A stretch of 19,573 bases of DNA from the NCBI GenBank assembly GCA_964540005.1, contig CAZILN010000319.1:1-19573 (forward strand), written 5' to 3'. The DNA comes from CAZILN01 sp964540005. Its GTDB lineage: Bacteria; Bacteroidota; Bacteroidia; Bacteroidales; SM23-62. This document shows, piece after piece, positions 10,701 through 18,513 of the stretch. Numbering within the stretch: position 1 is the stretch's first letter; each line of letters starts with the position of its first letter. The translations under genes were made by a program, and so were the position numbers. The notes under the pieces are model-generated. The model worked only from the letters and a program-made list of their open reading frames with translations. It made no database searches and was not told the DNA's origin.

Positions 10701-12057
10701 CCATTTCAACTAATCTCTTCCTGTTTTCAAGACCTCCCAGATGCATATTTGTTTTCAGTATCTCGGATATTTTGCTGTTCCTGTTAAAAACCAGCAAAAC
10801 TTTATCCTGCTGCAGTACTATTCGCTGTATCTCCTGTTCCTCTTCTCCTAAAAAAACAGAAAAATTATCCGGGTCGCCCGCATATTCAGGATCTATAGGC
10901 CTGTTAAAGCTTAATTCCAGTTTATCTTCATATACCTTGGTTCCTTTGAGTGCAAAGTGCCTGGTATTAAACAGGTTATTAAATGAAAGGTAATGAAGGT
11001 AATAGCGATCATCCATCAGTTGGTATTCCAGGCTCAGTTCAAAAAGTTTCTGCTTGACTGTCACTTTTTCTATGGTTCCCCTGTAGTTGATCCTTTTAAT
11101 GCCATAATTAATAGCATCTATGTAGATCGTTCCTTTCGCAGTGATCCTGTCCACTCCCTGGGTATAATTTCGGTTATCTTCAAAAGAAATAAAGAAGTAA
11201 GGGCGATTGTCCAGGTAAGTCAGTTTCGGCTGGCTGAAATCATGGTTACGCATGAAATCTGTTTCCAGCCGGTCAATAAAATAAAGCGAATGAGCCTTAC
11301 AGTTCCTAACCGGATCATGCGCCCTGAGTATAACCAGTTCATTATTCAGCTCAATGGGCATCTTCGAATGAGGAACGAATTTGTTCAGGCTGTCATAAGG
11401 CTTCATTAGTAAGGCGTCAATACGGAAATCATTGTTGACTCTTTTATAAAGCAATCCTGCGTAAAAATTATCGACTGCTTGAAAGCCAGGGTCTACCAGG
11501 TTAATAATGAATTCGAAAAGATTGATGTACTCATCATCCTGCTTAATATACTCCCTGTAATAACCGTTGTACAGTATGGCGCTGTCAGGATAGTTATCAG
11601 GGATTCGACGGATAGCCTGCCTGATAATCTCCCTGTACCCGGTTTTTTTTTTTGATCTGACCTGTATCGAAACCTCCCCCAACTCAACAATATTGGGTTG
11701 AAGGTAAATGCTGTCGATCGATGTCAGGTCCAGGTCTCGCAGGAGGATCCGTTTCGAAAGGTATCCTACGCATGAAATGTTCAGGGTATCACCAAGCCTG
11801 TCCGGGGAAACCCGTAAGCGGAAGAATCCCAGTTCATCACTAATGGTACCGGTATACTCATCCATGTATACAGTTGTAAAAGCAACCGGTTTGAGATCCG
11901 AGGAATCAATTGCCCTTGCCCTAAGTTCAGTATCCTGAGCAACTACCCGAAAGTTTATTGTTGATAAAAGGGAAAGGCATGTAAATAAAAAGCTGAAACT
12001 GAGCCATCCAGGAAGGATAGGTTTTTGAACCAGTAATGATTGAAAATCCTGTTTCAT
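7771..12057 (-). CDS. Giant MG2-like/carboxypeptidase-regulatory-like/plug-like secreted protein, tandem copy 3
   Basis: Complete, 1,428 residues, TAG stop. The first 40 residues contain a hydrophobic core ending FRVVA-Q, a likely signal peptide. It is collinear with copy 2 to about residue 1260: CarboxypepD_reg-like (about 44-125), DUF5686-like segment (about 140-345), MG2-like motif YIHTDREVYAPEDT from 569, DFFPEGG near 777, TQGWRNY near 1048, and plug-like domain with RGPEAEALYG. It then has 12 extra residues (around 1262-1280) between the two plug motifs. Residues 135-139 (S-KKK-T) are encoded by an uninterrupted run of 11 A on the coding strand, absent from the other copies. It is the first of the three in transcription order, 93 bp after the DUF5916 gene, so co-transcription is likely. 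No thioester and no barrel are visible. The physiological role is unknown. Confidence 0.92.
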   Translation of the reverse strand: MKQDFQSLLVQKPILPGWLSFSFLFTCLSLLSTINFRVVAQDTELRARAIDSSDLKPVAFTTVYMDEYTGTISDELGFFRLRVSPDRLGDTLNISCVGYLSKRILLRDLDLTSIDSIYLQPNIVELGEVSIQVRSKKKTGYREIIRQAIRRIPDNYPDSAILYNGYYREYIKQDDEYINLFEFIINLVDPGFQAVDNFYAGLLYKRVNNDFRIDALLMKPYDSLNKFVPHSKMPIELNNELVILRAHDPVRNCKAHSLYFIDRLETDFMRNHDFSQPKLTYLDNRPYFFISFEDNRNYTQGVDRITAKGTIYIDAINYGIKRINYRGTIEKVTVKQKLFELSLEYQLMDDRYYLHYLSFNNLFNTRHFALKGTKVYEDKLELSFNRPIDPEYAGDPDNFSVFLGEEEQEIQRIVLQQDKVLLVFNRNSKISEILKTNMHLGGLENRKRLVEMERRLLEDLRMEFHDLRDLEGNELAGQELESYYQYREFFTNQARPVQGDITGSPIVKSKPVLVNRLSGKYSGDTSWLNTPLIEEDLASRAFYSKNEKFNTFIESQYSMGENRLNDIVYIHTDREVYAPEDTLWFKAYIRNKKYLTDSYVSKTFNVMLLSREGRIIKKKKYLAMDPEVCGQFLLDHTLVEGLYYIAGYSSWMTNFETRTLFSKRIMLLKEKQDGARLIAAFDKENYFPGDTIRLLVNCYDDFNREVGDVSFTYRLITGRQVLQRGEGNTGFSVLEPISLIIPRRLDTIPRLEFSARYNKERLDTVYSLPVINSIQVDFFPEGGRCINGAETTVAFKAVTKLGVPLEIEGNIIDQEGKVLATTQSKCNGMGLFPYFPEENRKCFFKVTRPSGIDWQFALPDGMNQGWILHLKNCDNEDNELELEINNVNTENDTALLLLSVRGYPCYFDVIKTGKERSVKIPLENIPPGIAVITLFNNMLLPQAERLVFVPSDRNYRSKLETDRQQYIPRDSVILSVSLDSDQSTSFKGSYSLSITDNQLCNSDMIDEPNIISSLLLSPEIHGKIYRPNNYFDEANKDAQAHIDLLLMTQGWRNYRYLGEAGSAGAVKPESRDLITGRLLKQSVVNESSPTGGLLKILFGGNTTTVEVDNDGRFSFDLEYSPNFNTGIFLQAEDMSGQDELSIVLNSTDFEDNLTTYLDYLADSLGREWHTPVNSMDRFQDRFSLGIENHHWLEEVVIRKTVKKKELSITDLAFSKRTATQGELDAAPTMESLQYLVQRFNREGVQVYYCIDGFLQARDSMQQLGPDPAVIGASNINEGPGIKVPDYSYAFSIPPEEIQEYTIIRGPEAEALYGNLVEFVIDVKLKPFSERSGGRKWNNPVTIEKFAVVKEFYAPHYDTEEKRRSTIPDLRKTIHWEPDLHLDETGSAEVLFYNGDRYTRIKCVLEGITEEGIPIHSEHFYDVSLTRQE
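11643..11653 (-). repeat. 11-base poly-A (coding strand) homopolymer inside copy 3
   Basis: Eleven T in a row on the plus strand, hence eleven A on the coding strand, spanning the last base of codon 135 to the first base of codon 139. The frame is intact at this length. Copies 1 and 2 have interrupted codons at the aligned site. Confidence 0.95.
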
Positions 12058-12150
12058 CCTGCTGGTGGATTAAATAACTAGTAGCAAGTTAATAAAATCC
12101 TGATAATTTGTGCTATGGACACCTTCAAAGCCAGCAAAGGTGGTAATTCC

Positions 12151-14784
12151 TTATAAAACAAACCTGTAAGATAATTTTATCAGGAATATATTATGGGGGT
12201 GTACATCAAACAGATCGCCCATGTCCCGGCCGATATCAAAGTCTCCCCTTGGATCATACCCGCTCCTGCCCTGCGACCATACAATAAACAGTGTTGAACC
12301 GGGTATATATTCCCATCGGGCAACAAAATTCGATTTAAATTCCTTTACATTGAAATCAGGATTATCGAAAGAATAATCCGGATCCTGTTGGTCACTTATC
12401 CGGTATTCATTATCAGTGGAGTTGTATGAAATTTCGCTATCGCCGAAAACATGATACCTGTCAGTGTACCGGTCAGCATTCGGATCAGTAATCCTCTTAA
12501 AATCACTGTAGCCCCCTACGGAAATAAATGGCTGTCCCCAGTATTGTACAGTAAAATTCGGACTGAGACTGTAGCTGATCCTGATTGACATCCGAAGTGT
12601 CTTCTGGTCGATAGCTCCGAATATATACCGGTCATCAGGATCGAAATCCGTAGTGGTAATGTATTGCAAATTCCTTTCCGACATACTGATGGATGGATTC
12701 AATGATACACTCAGAGCATCATAGGGGCGGTATGATAAGAACATACCATAATTCTGATTCCGTGTGCTTTTCTCATTACCCCAATTCTGAGACATAAATC
12801 CACCATAGGTAAATTTCTTTCGCTGGTCGGAGTCAATATTCAGGAATGCACTGGTACTGCCTGGGATCAGGAAGGATTGACCACCGCGTAGCATGGTATT
12901 GGAACGTCCGTTGAATTCAGGATTGACGCTGAAATTCATAAACCAGTAATTAGTAAACTGTGTATGGAGATTGACATTCCCCCCTTTATGATTAAGGTTT
13001 CCTCCAAAATCGTAAATGGTCCACTGGTTGAAGTTGATGTTAATCTCCCTGAAAATGCCGACAGGTTCCCATATCCTGTATCCAGCCCAGAAAACCTGCA
13101 TGATCCTGTCGGTCACATTCATGAATCCTATGTCATTGGTCTCAAGCCCCGGAGATTTCCAGTAAACAAAAGCTGCATACCGCCAGTGTCCGTTTGCAAA
13201 TCTTCCAATGGCAACCGTGCCCCCATGACCTGAAAGAGATGTCCGTCCCGAATCGATTGTTGCATAATCATTGTCGGGTCTTTGTAAATACCGTACCGAT
13301 GATTCCTGGGTACGTACCAGTGCCTCTTCTGAGCCCCTTACATTACTAAAATAGGTTTTGGCCATAACACTGTAAGTTCTTTCTTTCCAGCTGTGACTGA
13401 AATCCAGTCCACCCGTGTAAGCAGAAGTATGCAGGAACTCCAGTTGCGGTTCATCAATACTGCGGTTTGTTGAAGTAATCAATCCTCCAAGGAGTGTATT
13501 TCCCTCATTCCATTCTTTCTGTATCCTGGCTATGGAATAATTGGTTATGGGTTCTACGGTTTCAAACCGCCTTTCACCATCTTTATCAATCTCGGCCGTT
13601 TCTTTGGCAGTTACGCTTTCCATGATCCCGATTGAGAGACCGTTTTTTGTTTTTCCCGATAGTTTAGCGGCTCCCAGGATGGGTGTGTTGGCAGGAAAGT
13701 CCATATATTCACCATCAAGTATGTCGGGAGAGTATTGTGGCCTGCGGCCAATCCTCCTCGAATAGAACAAGCCCTCAGATTCCATATCTCCGCCGTCAAA
13801 GAAATTCAGAGGAAAACTAAATATATTCCTGCCCTCAATAAAGAAAGGCCTTTTTTCATCGAAGAAGATCTCGAAAGCAGATAGGTTGACCTGGGAAGGG
13901 TCGGCTTCAACCTGGCCGAAATCCGGATTCACCGTAAAATCGAGGATCATGTTGTTGGTTATGCCAATTTTTCCGTCGACACCGCCATCCAGTGTATTCA
14001 ATTTGCCTGTAGCAAAGGGATTTCCCGCTTCTTTTTCGAATCTCTGGGTGCCGGCTACAGCATAGGGAGCTATTTCGATTTGCCGTTTGGGTTTGATACC
14101 AGATATACCGTGTAATTCACCGAACAGGTGAACCCATCCGGGTGCATCGCGTGCTATAGGCTGCCAGAGAGATAACTCATCCTTTCGATGCAACATCCGT
14201 CCGACCTGCAGTCCCCAAACCTGTTCCTCATCTTTATCAAAACGCAGCTGGCTCAGAGGGATCTTCATTTCTGCCACCCATCCCTCCTGATCGATGGATG
14301 TTTTCACATGCCAGATCGGATCCCAGGTGAAATCCTCATTGTCACCATCATTGGAAAAGAGTCCATCCCCCTTGACCCCGGCCGCACTTACCATGAATGT
14401 GAAGGCAGTGCGATGGTCAAAATAACTGTCAAGCTGAATTGCCACAAAGTCAGCGTCGATATTATCCTTGCGGTTCATGCGCTCGATTATGCTGTCCGGA
14501 CTGCTGTCATAGGCCCTGAAGGCAACATATATGTTTTCGTCATCATACAGGATCTTGAAGCCGGTTTCCTGTGAAGGGGCTTTCCCTTCATATGGTTCGT
14601 GCTGAACAAAACCGGTCCCCCATTCAATATTGTTCCAGGCAGGATCATCCAGGATACCATCTATTACAGGCGGATCCTGGACCACCTTTTTTGTATTGAA
14701 TATCTTTTTATCCGCCGGAGCCTTAGCGGAGAGCAGGTGAGGCAAAAAACAGAGTATAAAAATAACACCGGAGCAGCGTATCAT
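12151..14784 (-). CDS. CBM9-like domain / DUF5916 outer-membrane beta-barrel protein
   Basis: 877 residues, TAA stop. A signal peptide of about 20 residues (LLSA-K) is followed by a CBM9-like carbohydrate-binding-type domain (about 35-225), with the typical opening PPVIDGILDDPAW at 38-50. The rest (about 235-877) matches DUF5916. Its hallmark is a conserved segment at 287-318 that includes PDFGQVEADPSQVNL and ends FFDEKRPFFIEG. Downstream are alternating amphipathic beta strands rich in aromatic residues, and the protein ends YRFVL, consistent with an outer-membrane barrel. Members of this family are common in Bacteroidota and are annotated only by domain; the ligand is unknown. The length is normal for the family. 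The gene sits 93 bp upstream of copy 3 and 189 bp downstream of the small secreted protein gene. That 189 bp gap is the largest in the block and holds a pair of repeats that could be an operator. Confidence 0.9.
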   Translation of the reverse strand: MIRCSGVIFILCFLPHLLSAKAPADKKIFNTKKVVQDPPVIDGILDDPAWNNIEWGTGFVQHEPYEGKAPSQETGFKILYDDENIYVAFRAYDSSPDSIIERMNRKDNIDADFVAIQLDSYFDHRTAFTFMVSAAGVKGDGLFSNDGDNEDFTWDPIWHVKTSIDQEGWVAEMKIPLSQLRFDKDEEQVWGLQVGRMLHRKDELSLWQPIARDAPGWVHLFGELHGISGIKPKRQIEIAPYAVAGTQRFEKEAGNPFATGKLNTLDGGVDGKIGITNNMILDFTVNPDFGQVEADPSQVNLSAFEIFFDEKRPFFIEGRNIFSFPLNFFDGGDMESEGLFYSRRIGRRPQYSPDILDGEYMDFPANTPILGAAKLSGKTKNGLSIGIMESVTAKETAEIDKDGERRFETVEPITNYSIARIQKEWNEGNTLLGGLITSTNRSIDEPQLEFLHTSAYTGGLDFSHSWKERTYSVMAKTYFSNVRGSEEALVRTQESSVRYLQRPDNDYATIDSGRTSLSGHGGTVAIGRFANGHWRYAAFVYWKSPGLETNDIGFMNVTDRIMQVFWAGYRIWEPVGIFREININFNQWTIYDFGGNLNHKGGNVNLHTQFTNYWFMNFSVNPEFNGRSNTMLRGGQSFLIPGSTSAFLNIDSDQRKKFTYGGFMSQNWGNEKSTRNQNYGMFLSYRPYDALSVSLNPSISMSERNLQYITTTDFDPDDRYIFGAIDQKTLRMSIRISYSLSPNFTVQYWGQPFISVGGYSDFKRITDPNADRYTDRYHVFGDSEISYNSTDNEYRISDQQDPDYSFDNPDFNVKEFKSNFVARWEYIPGSTLFIVWSQGRSGYDPRGDFDIGRDMGDLFDVHPHNIFLIKLSYRFVL

Positions 14785-14903
14785 GGTTAGTAGAAAGCTT
14801 GTGAAACAAACTAATACATCCTCAATACTTATGCCATCCGAATAAACTTATTTAAAATCAATGACTTATCTTAGATATCATCATTCCATAATAATCCCGG
14901 AGT

Positions 14904-14939
14904 GTACAGTTATGTTACAATACCCGTACAGTAACGTAC
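14904..14939. promoter_or_regulatory. Paired 14-15 bp direct repeats upstream of the DUF5916 gene, candidate operator
   Basis: Two related elements on the plus strand, GTACAGTTATGTTAC (14904-14918) and GTACAGTAACGTAC (14926-14939), have starts 22 bp apart, about two helical turns. Each begins with GTACAGT and ends in G-T-(T)AC. The pair also shows outer dyad symmetry (TGTAC...GTACA). It lies 120-155 bp upstream of the DUF5916 start and about 35 bp after the stop of the preceding gene. A regulator-binding site is an inference. The lack of a GC-rich stem or T run argues against a terminator. Confidence 0.35.
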
Positions 14940-14973
14940 ATTGATGAAATGATTATAAATGAATTAGAACCTC

Positions 14974-15516
14974 CTATTTCAGGTCATATACAAATTTCAC
15001 CGTCATGTCGCCGAAATCAGTGCTGGAGGTTCCATCGATCACCAGGGTTTTCCCATCCTCTTCAAGGCTGAATGTTTCAACGGTTCCGATAACCATTTCC
15101 TGTCCGTCAAACTCCAGGTACAGGGTTGATTTGATAATAAGGCTGCTTTTATCTTCCGACAGGTTCACAGTTGATTTCTTCTTGGATTCGCCAAACATAA
15201 TATTTTCACATTCCTCACCATCGATGGTATAAGTTTCTGTGGTAGTCATCGCCTGCCCATCCTGACCCGTTGAAGTCCTTTCCAGTGACAGGCTTTTCTT
15301 TTTATGTACGATGATGATTTTAGTGGATGCCCACATCTGGCCATATTCACCAAATTCACTCTTTGAATTATTCAGGGCCCATGTACCTGAGAGTTTCAGC
15401 TTTTTAGCAGGGGGGGCTGCATTAGCGGTTTGCAGCGGCAAAACGAGCAGCAAGGCAATAATAACCGGGACGATAGTTCTATAAAACTCATGATGATTGA
15501 TCTTAGCTTTTTTCAT
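14974..15516 (-). CDS. Small secreted beta-rich protein, lipocalin-like in appearance
   Basis: 180 residues, TAG stop. The first 33 residues form a clear signal peptide: basic start, hydrophobic core VIIALLLVLPL, cleavage after ANA. The mature part opens with LKLSGTWALNNSKSEFG, like small export proteins whose first strand carries a G-T-W motif, and continues as alternating polar and hydrophobic strands with many Thr, Ser and Lys. This suggests a small beta barrel or sandwich such as a lipocalin-like fold. I cannot assign a named family. A run of seven C encodes the junction just after the predicted cleavage site. The leader before the ATG is A-rich (ATCTAAAA). A TAnnTTTG-like element (TAAATTTA, 15549-15556) lies about 33 bp upstream, without a good -33 partner. 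It follows the hydrolase gene by 67 bp. Confidence 0.75.
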   Translation of the reverse strand: MKKAKINHHEFYRTIVPVIIALLLVLPLQTANAAPPAKKLKLSGTWALNNSKSEFGEYGQMWASTKIIIVHKKKSLSLERTSTGQDGQAMTTTETYTIDGEECENIMFGESKKKSTVNLSEDKSSLIIKSTLYLEFDGQEMVIGTVETFSLEEDGKTLVIDGTSSTDFGDMTVKFVYDLK

Positions 15517-15583
15517 TTTTAGATGATTTTAATTTGATAAAGAGTATATAAATTTAGTTTAAACTTCATAAAAGAAAAGTATT

Positions 15584-16609
15584 TCAGGGTGCTTCAACAC
15601 TTATTTTTTCAGACTGGCCCCTTATAAAAAAGTAATTAACGCCGGTCAGTACATACTCATATGACTTACCGGCTACTATGCTTGAATCCGGTAAAGACGA
15701 TTTGTCGCAATTGACTTCTGCCAGGAATTCCCCGTCTTTAACAATTTCAACGTACCAGATAGCATTATCAGATACCGGGAAGGTATGGGTAACATCCCAT
15801 GACAGCAATACTACTCCCTGTTCCACAACCGCCTGAGGATTCAGCTGTACAGAAGGTGCTGTGTGCTCACTTCCCTTTTGCTGCGCCATCAGCCAGGTTG
15901 AAATAGTACCCTCATTACTGGTATTGTCCCAGACATTGTGTGCGACTCCTTCATATTCGGTATACCTGAGTTGTTCACCGCCGATTTGTTTAACCGTACG
16001 GTACATATCCCTGGAGAAAGTAACAGGCACTACATCATCCACTTCTCCGTGAAACATCCAGAATGGGATCCTGTTAATTATCTCAGCCATGCCAGTATCA
16101 CCGCCACCACATTCCACATACCCCGCTGCAAAAAGATCTGGAGTATGCCGAATGGCTGCAAAAGAACCGAACCCTCCCATTGAACTGCCGCAGACGTAGA
16201 TGCGGGATGTGTCTATATTAAAAACTTCTGATACCAGGTCGAACATTTCATAAGCCTTTGCCAATGCCGGACTGAGGTCCTCCTCCCAGCTTCTTCCCCA
16301 CCCTCCTCCTTCATTTCCGGGGCATTTGGGTGTCAGTACAATTACTGGATCAAGATCAACAATGGGCTCATTGTAATAATCCAGGTTCCAGGAAGTTGTG
16401 TCTCCCATACCGTGAAGGCGCAAGATCAGCGGATAGTCCCGGGCGGGATCATAAGATGGTGGAATAAAAACACCACAGCGAAAATCACCGATATAATAGT
16501 CCTTTAACCCGCGTATTTTGGCAAGTTCTTCAAGGTTCGGTGGAACTGTCTCCTTATTGGAACAACTCATTACAGCGATCAGTAAAATAGAGTATGCCAG
16601 CCATTTCAT
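15584..16609 (-). CDS. Alpha/beta-hydrolase lipoprotein (predicted esterase/peptidase, PHB-depolymerase-like) with C-terminal Ig/Fn3-like domain
   Basis: 341 residues, TGA stop. A hydrophobic N-terminus ends in lipobox VMSC with Cys16, so it is probably lipid-anchored. The body (about 35-245) is an alpha/beta hydrolase of the predicted-peptidase/LpqC type (COG4099-like). Visible elements are the HG oxyanion region (66-67), nucleophile elbow GSSMGG with Ser143, acid candidates Asp191/Asp192 in GEVDDVVP, and His224 in GVAHNVW. The spacing fits a complete Ser-Asp-His triad. Residues about 250-341 form a beta-rich domain resembling Fn3 or Ig folds. The likely activity is hydrolysis of an ester or related bond in an extracellular substrate; which one cannot be told. 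It is the first gene of the minus-strand block and diverges from the modular surface-protein gene, 193 bp apart. Confidence 0.88.
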   Translation of the reverse strand: MKWLAYSILLIAVMSCSNKETVPPNLEELAKIRGLKDYYIGDFRCGVFIPPSYDPARDYPLILRLHGMGDTTSWNLDYYNEPIVDLDPVIVLTPKCPGNEGGGWGRSWEEDLSPALAKAYEMFDLVSEVFNIDTSRIYVCGSSMGGFGSFAAIRHTPDLFAAGYVECGGGDTGMAEIINRIPFWMFHGEVDDVVPVTFSRDMYRTVKQIGGEQLRYTEYEGVAHNVWDNTSNEGTISTWLMAQQKGSEHTAPSVQLNPQAVVEQGVVLLSWDVTHTFPVSDNAIWYVEIVKDGEFLAEVNCDKSSLPDSSIVAGKSYEYVLTGVNYFFIRGQSEKISVEAP

Positions 16610-16642
16610 CGATTTATATTTTAATTAGAATGAATAATAAGC

Positions 16643-16674
16643 TAAAGTTACTATTTGAACAGGATTAATCCCAA
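16643..16674 (-). promoter_or_regulatory. Candidate Bacteroidota-type promoter for the hydrolase gene, with a palindrome in the spacer
   Basis: On the minus strand, TTG (16672-16674) is followed after 21 bases by TAACTTTA (16643-16650), seven of eight matches to the Bacteroidota -7 consensus TAnnTTTG. The start codon is about 34 bases downstream. A perfect 10-bp palindrome, GGATTAATCC (16662-16671), lies in the spacer, where a repressor could act. This is inferred from consensus only. Confidence 0.35.
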
Positions 16675-17882
16675 CTTAATTATAATTCATTATTGTTCTG
16701 CAGCTCTTTCATCCGGGAACTTAATCCGAAATATTCCCCCGATAATGATTCTGTATTGCAAAATATTTTATACATTTATTATACTTCTTAATCCTACAGG
16801 CCATGAGAACAATATTAATTCTCATTCTTTCCCTGTTCTTCTTAGCGAATATTAATGCCCAGGAAACTGACACACTCTATGACGATCGGGACGGACCTGG
16901 ATTCACTTAGGAATATCTTACGGTCAAGATCGGTGAGCGCTGGTGGATGGCGGAAAACCTTAAAGCCATCAGATATACCTCTCCTGTCGATTACATGAAT
17001 TATGGCGAAGGTGTTGGTGACCTGTCAGGAGACCCTTCTGCCAAATATTATTTCTGGTATCAGGATGATTCCATAAGTTTCAGTGAGAATTATGGGGCCT
17101 TGTATACCTGAACAGCCGCCATGAAAGAGGCGACTGGCAGTAATACCAATCCAAGCGGAGTCCAGGGAGTATGTCCGGATGGCTGGCATTTGCCCAGTGA
17201 CTCCGAGTGGAAAGAGCTTGAAGTACATTTAGGAATGGATTACCCGGAAGTTGATGCCAGCGGCCCGCGTGGCATAGGTGTAGGCGGCGCCTTAAAAGAT
17301 ACCGGTATCGTAAACTGGTTTACTCCTAATACTGGGGCAACAAATTCAAGCGGTTTTACTGCCTTGCCGGGAGGTTTGCGCCACTCTTACGGCTTTTTCG
17401 AATTCGAGGACAGCCTGGCATGTTTCTGGATCGCGACAGCTTTTACGGAACCTTATGATGACAGCCTCGCATGGTACCGGCAACTCAGCTGGGAAAATTC
17501 CAAAGTCTCGCGTGAGATAGCATGGAAAAGCACAGGAATGTCAGTTCGTTGTGTAAAGGACTATGAGATTTATAGCACCATTGGGGTTGTGGATACTAAC
17601 CAGTGCTCTGTTGAAGAACTTATCTTTTATGGTAATGGATATGAGCAATTAATTTTCATTATCAATTGGGGTGATCAACCGGTTACCATAACCTCAATTC
17701 AGGCCGGTTCGGATGTTTTCATTTCTGATACTTCGGCAGCGGTTTTGTCACCTGGTGACAGCATTCCGGTTACGCTTACATTCCTTCCCCCTGTGAAAGA
17801 ACTTTTCCAGGACACCCTTTACATTCATACGGTAGGCACCAATTCTCCCATTAAAACTATTCCCCTGACCGGTACATTTCCA

Positions 17883-18500
17883 CTGGAAATATCCTTTACG
17901 GATTCGACCGGGATATCCTGTGCCGGAATGTCAGACGGTTCCGCCACGGTGACTCAATTATACGGTGTGCCTCCGTATACCTACGAGTGGGATGATTATA
18001 GTTCAACCACTAATTCAGTAGTTACCGGACTTCCATCCGGTAAGTTCTATCATATCTCCGTTACCGATGCCAATTCCTGTACAGGCACAGACAGTATTAT
18101 GCTTACAGAACCCGACACAATAAGCATATTGTTCCCGGACAGAGAAGATATATCCTGTTTTGGCTTTGCTGACGGATGGGCAAGTATATCAGTCACAGGC
18201 GGGACAGAGCCCTATTCTTTATTGTGGGATGATGACGCCGGTACAGTCGATGATACCATCCGGAACCTGTCTGCAGATATATACTACCATATTACCGTGA
18301 CTGATGCGAATCTATGTACTGCCTCTGACAGCATTATTCTTTCCCAGCCTGATCCACTATTTGTCCAAATAACTGACAGTACAAATGTCTCCTGCTATGG
18401 TTTATCCAACGGTTCAGCCACAGCTACTATAACAGGTGGAACCACCCCCTATGTTATAAGCTGGGATGATGCTGGTGGTAACACGGGGCTAAAATCAGGA
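17883..18500 (+). repeat. SprB-type repeat array, two full and one truncated unit
   Basis: Units begin at 17883, 18120 and 18357, exactly 237 bp (79 residues) apart. Each has a pattern of I-S-C-x-G near the start, GSA/ASI, PY...WDD, then HI(S/T)VTDAN-C and a DSI..L..PD ending. The third unit follows the pattern only to WDDAGG and then changes to unrelated sequence. SprB repeats are known from large Bacteroidota surface adhesins linked to gliding and type IX secretion. Confidence 0.85.
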
Positions 18501-18513
18501 GCTTTAAAATCAG
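18490..18513 (+). repeat. 9-bp direct repeat at the SprB-to-propeller junction
   Basis: TAAAATCAG occurs at 18490-18498 and again at 18505-18513, encoding the LKSGALKSD segment exactly where the third SprB unit breaks off. Such a pair is compatible with a deletion or join at microhomology, but could be chance. Confidence 0.6.

Noticed and set aside
10993..11409. Plus-strand 138-codon frame opposite copy 3
   Set aside because: It aligns with equivalent antisense frames in copies 1 and 2 (near 2160-2580 and 6469-6843); it is a shadow of a conserved protein region.
3283..12057. Thioester-type alpha-2-macroglobulin (protease trap)
   Set aside because: No GCGEQ-like motif is visible in copies 2 or 3, and the domain order matches the plug-containing Bacteroidota family instead.
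12122..12150. Weak inverted repeat after the DUF5916 gene as a terminator
   Set aside because: The stem is only about six pairs including wobble pairs, there is no T run, and the next gene follows within 93 bp in the same direction.
15556..15565. Perfect palindrome AGTTTAAACT between the hydrolase and the small secreted protein genes
   Set aside because: It is short and AT-rich in an AT-rich gap; too likely by chance to call an operator.
16655..16855. 66-codon plus-strand frame over the divergent intergenic region
   Set aside because: It overlaps the better-supported signal-peptide start at 16803 in another frame and has no recognisable features.
17109..17111. TGA read as tryptophan (altered genetic code) or selenocysteine
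   Set aside because: TGG encodes Trp throughout the window, the hydrolase gene ends sensibly at TGA, a separate TAG stop also interrupts the same gene, and no selenocysteine context is apparent.
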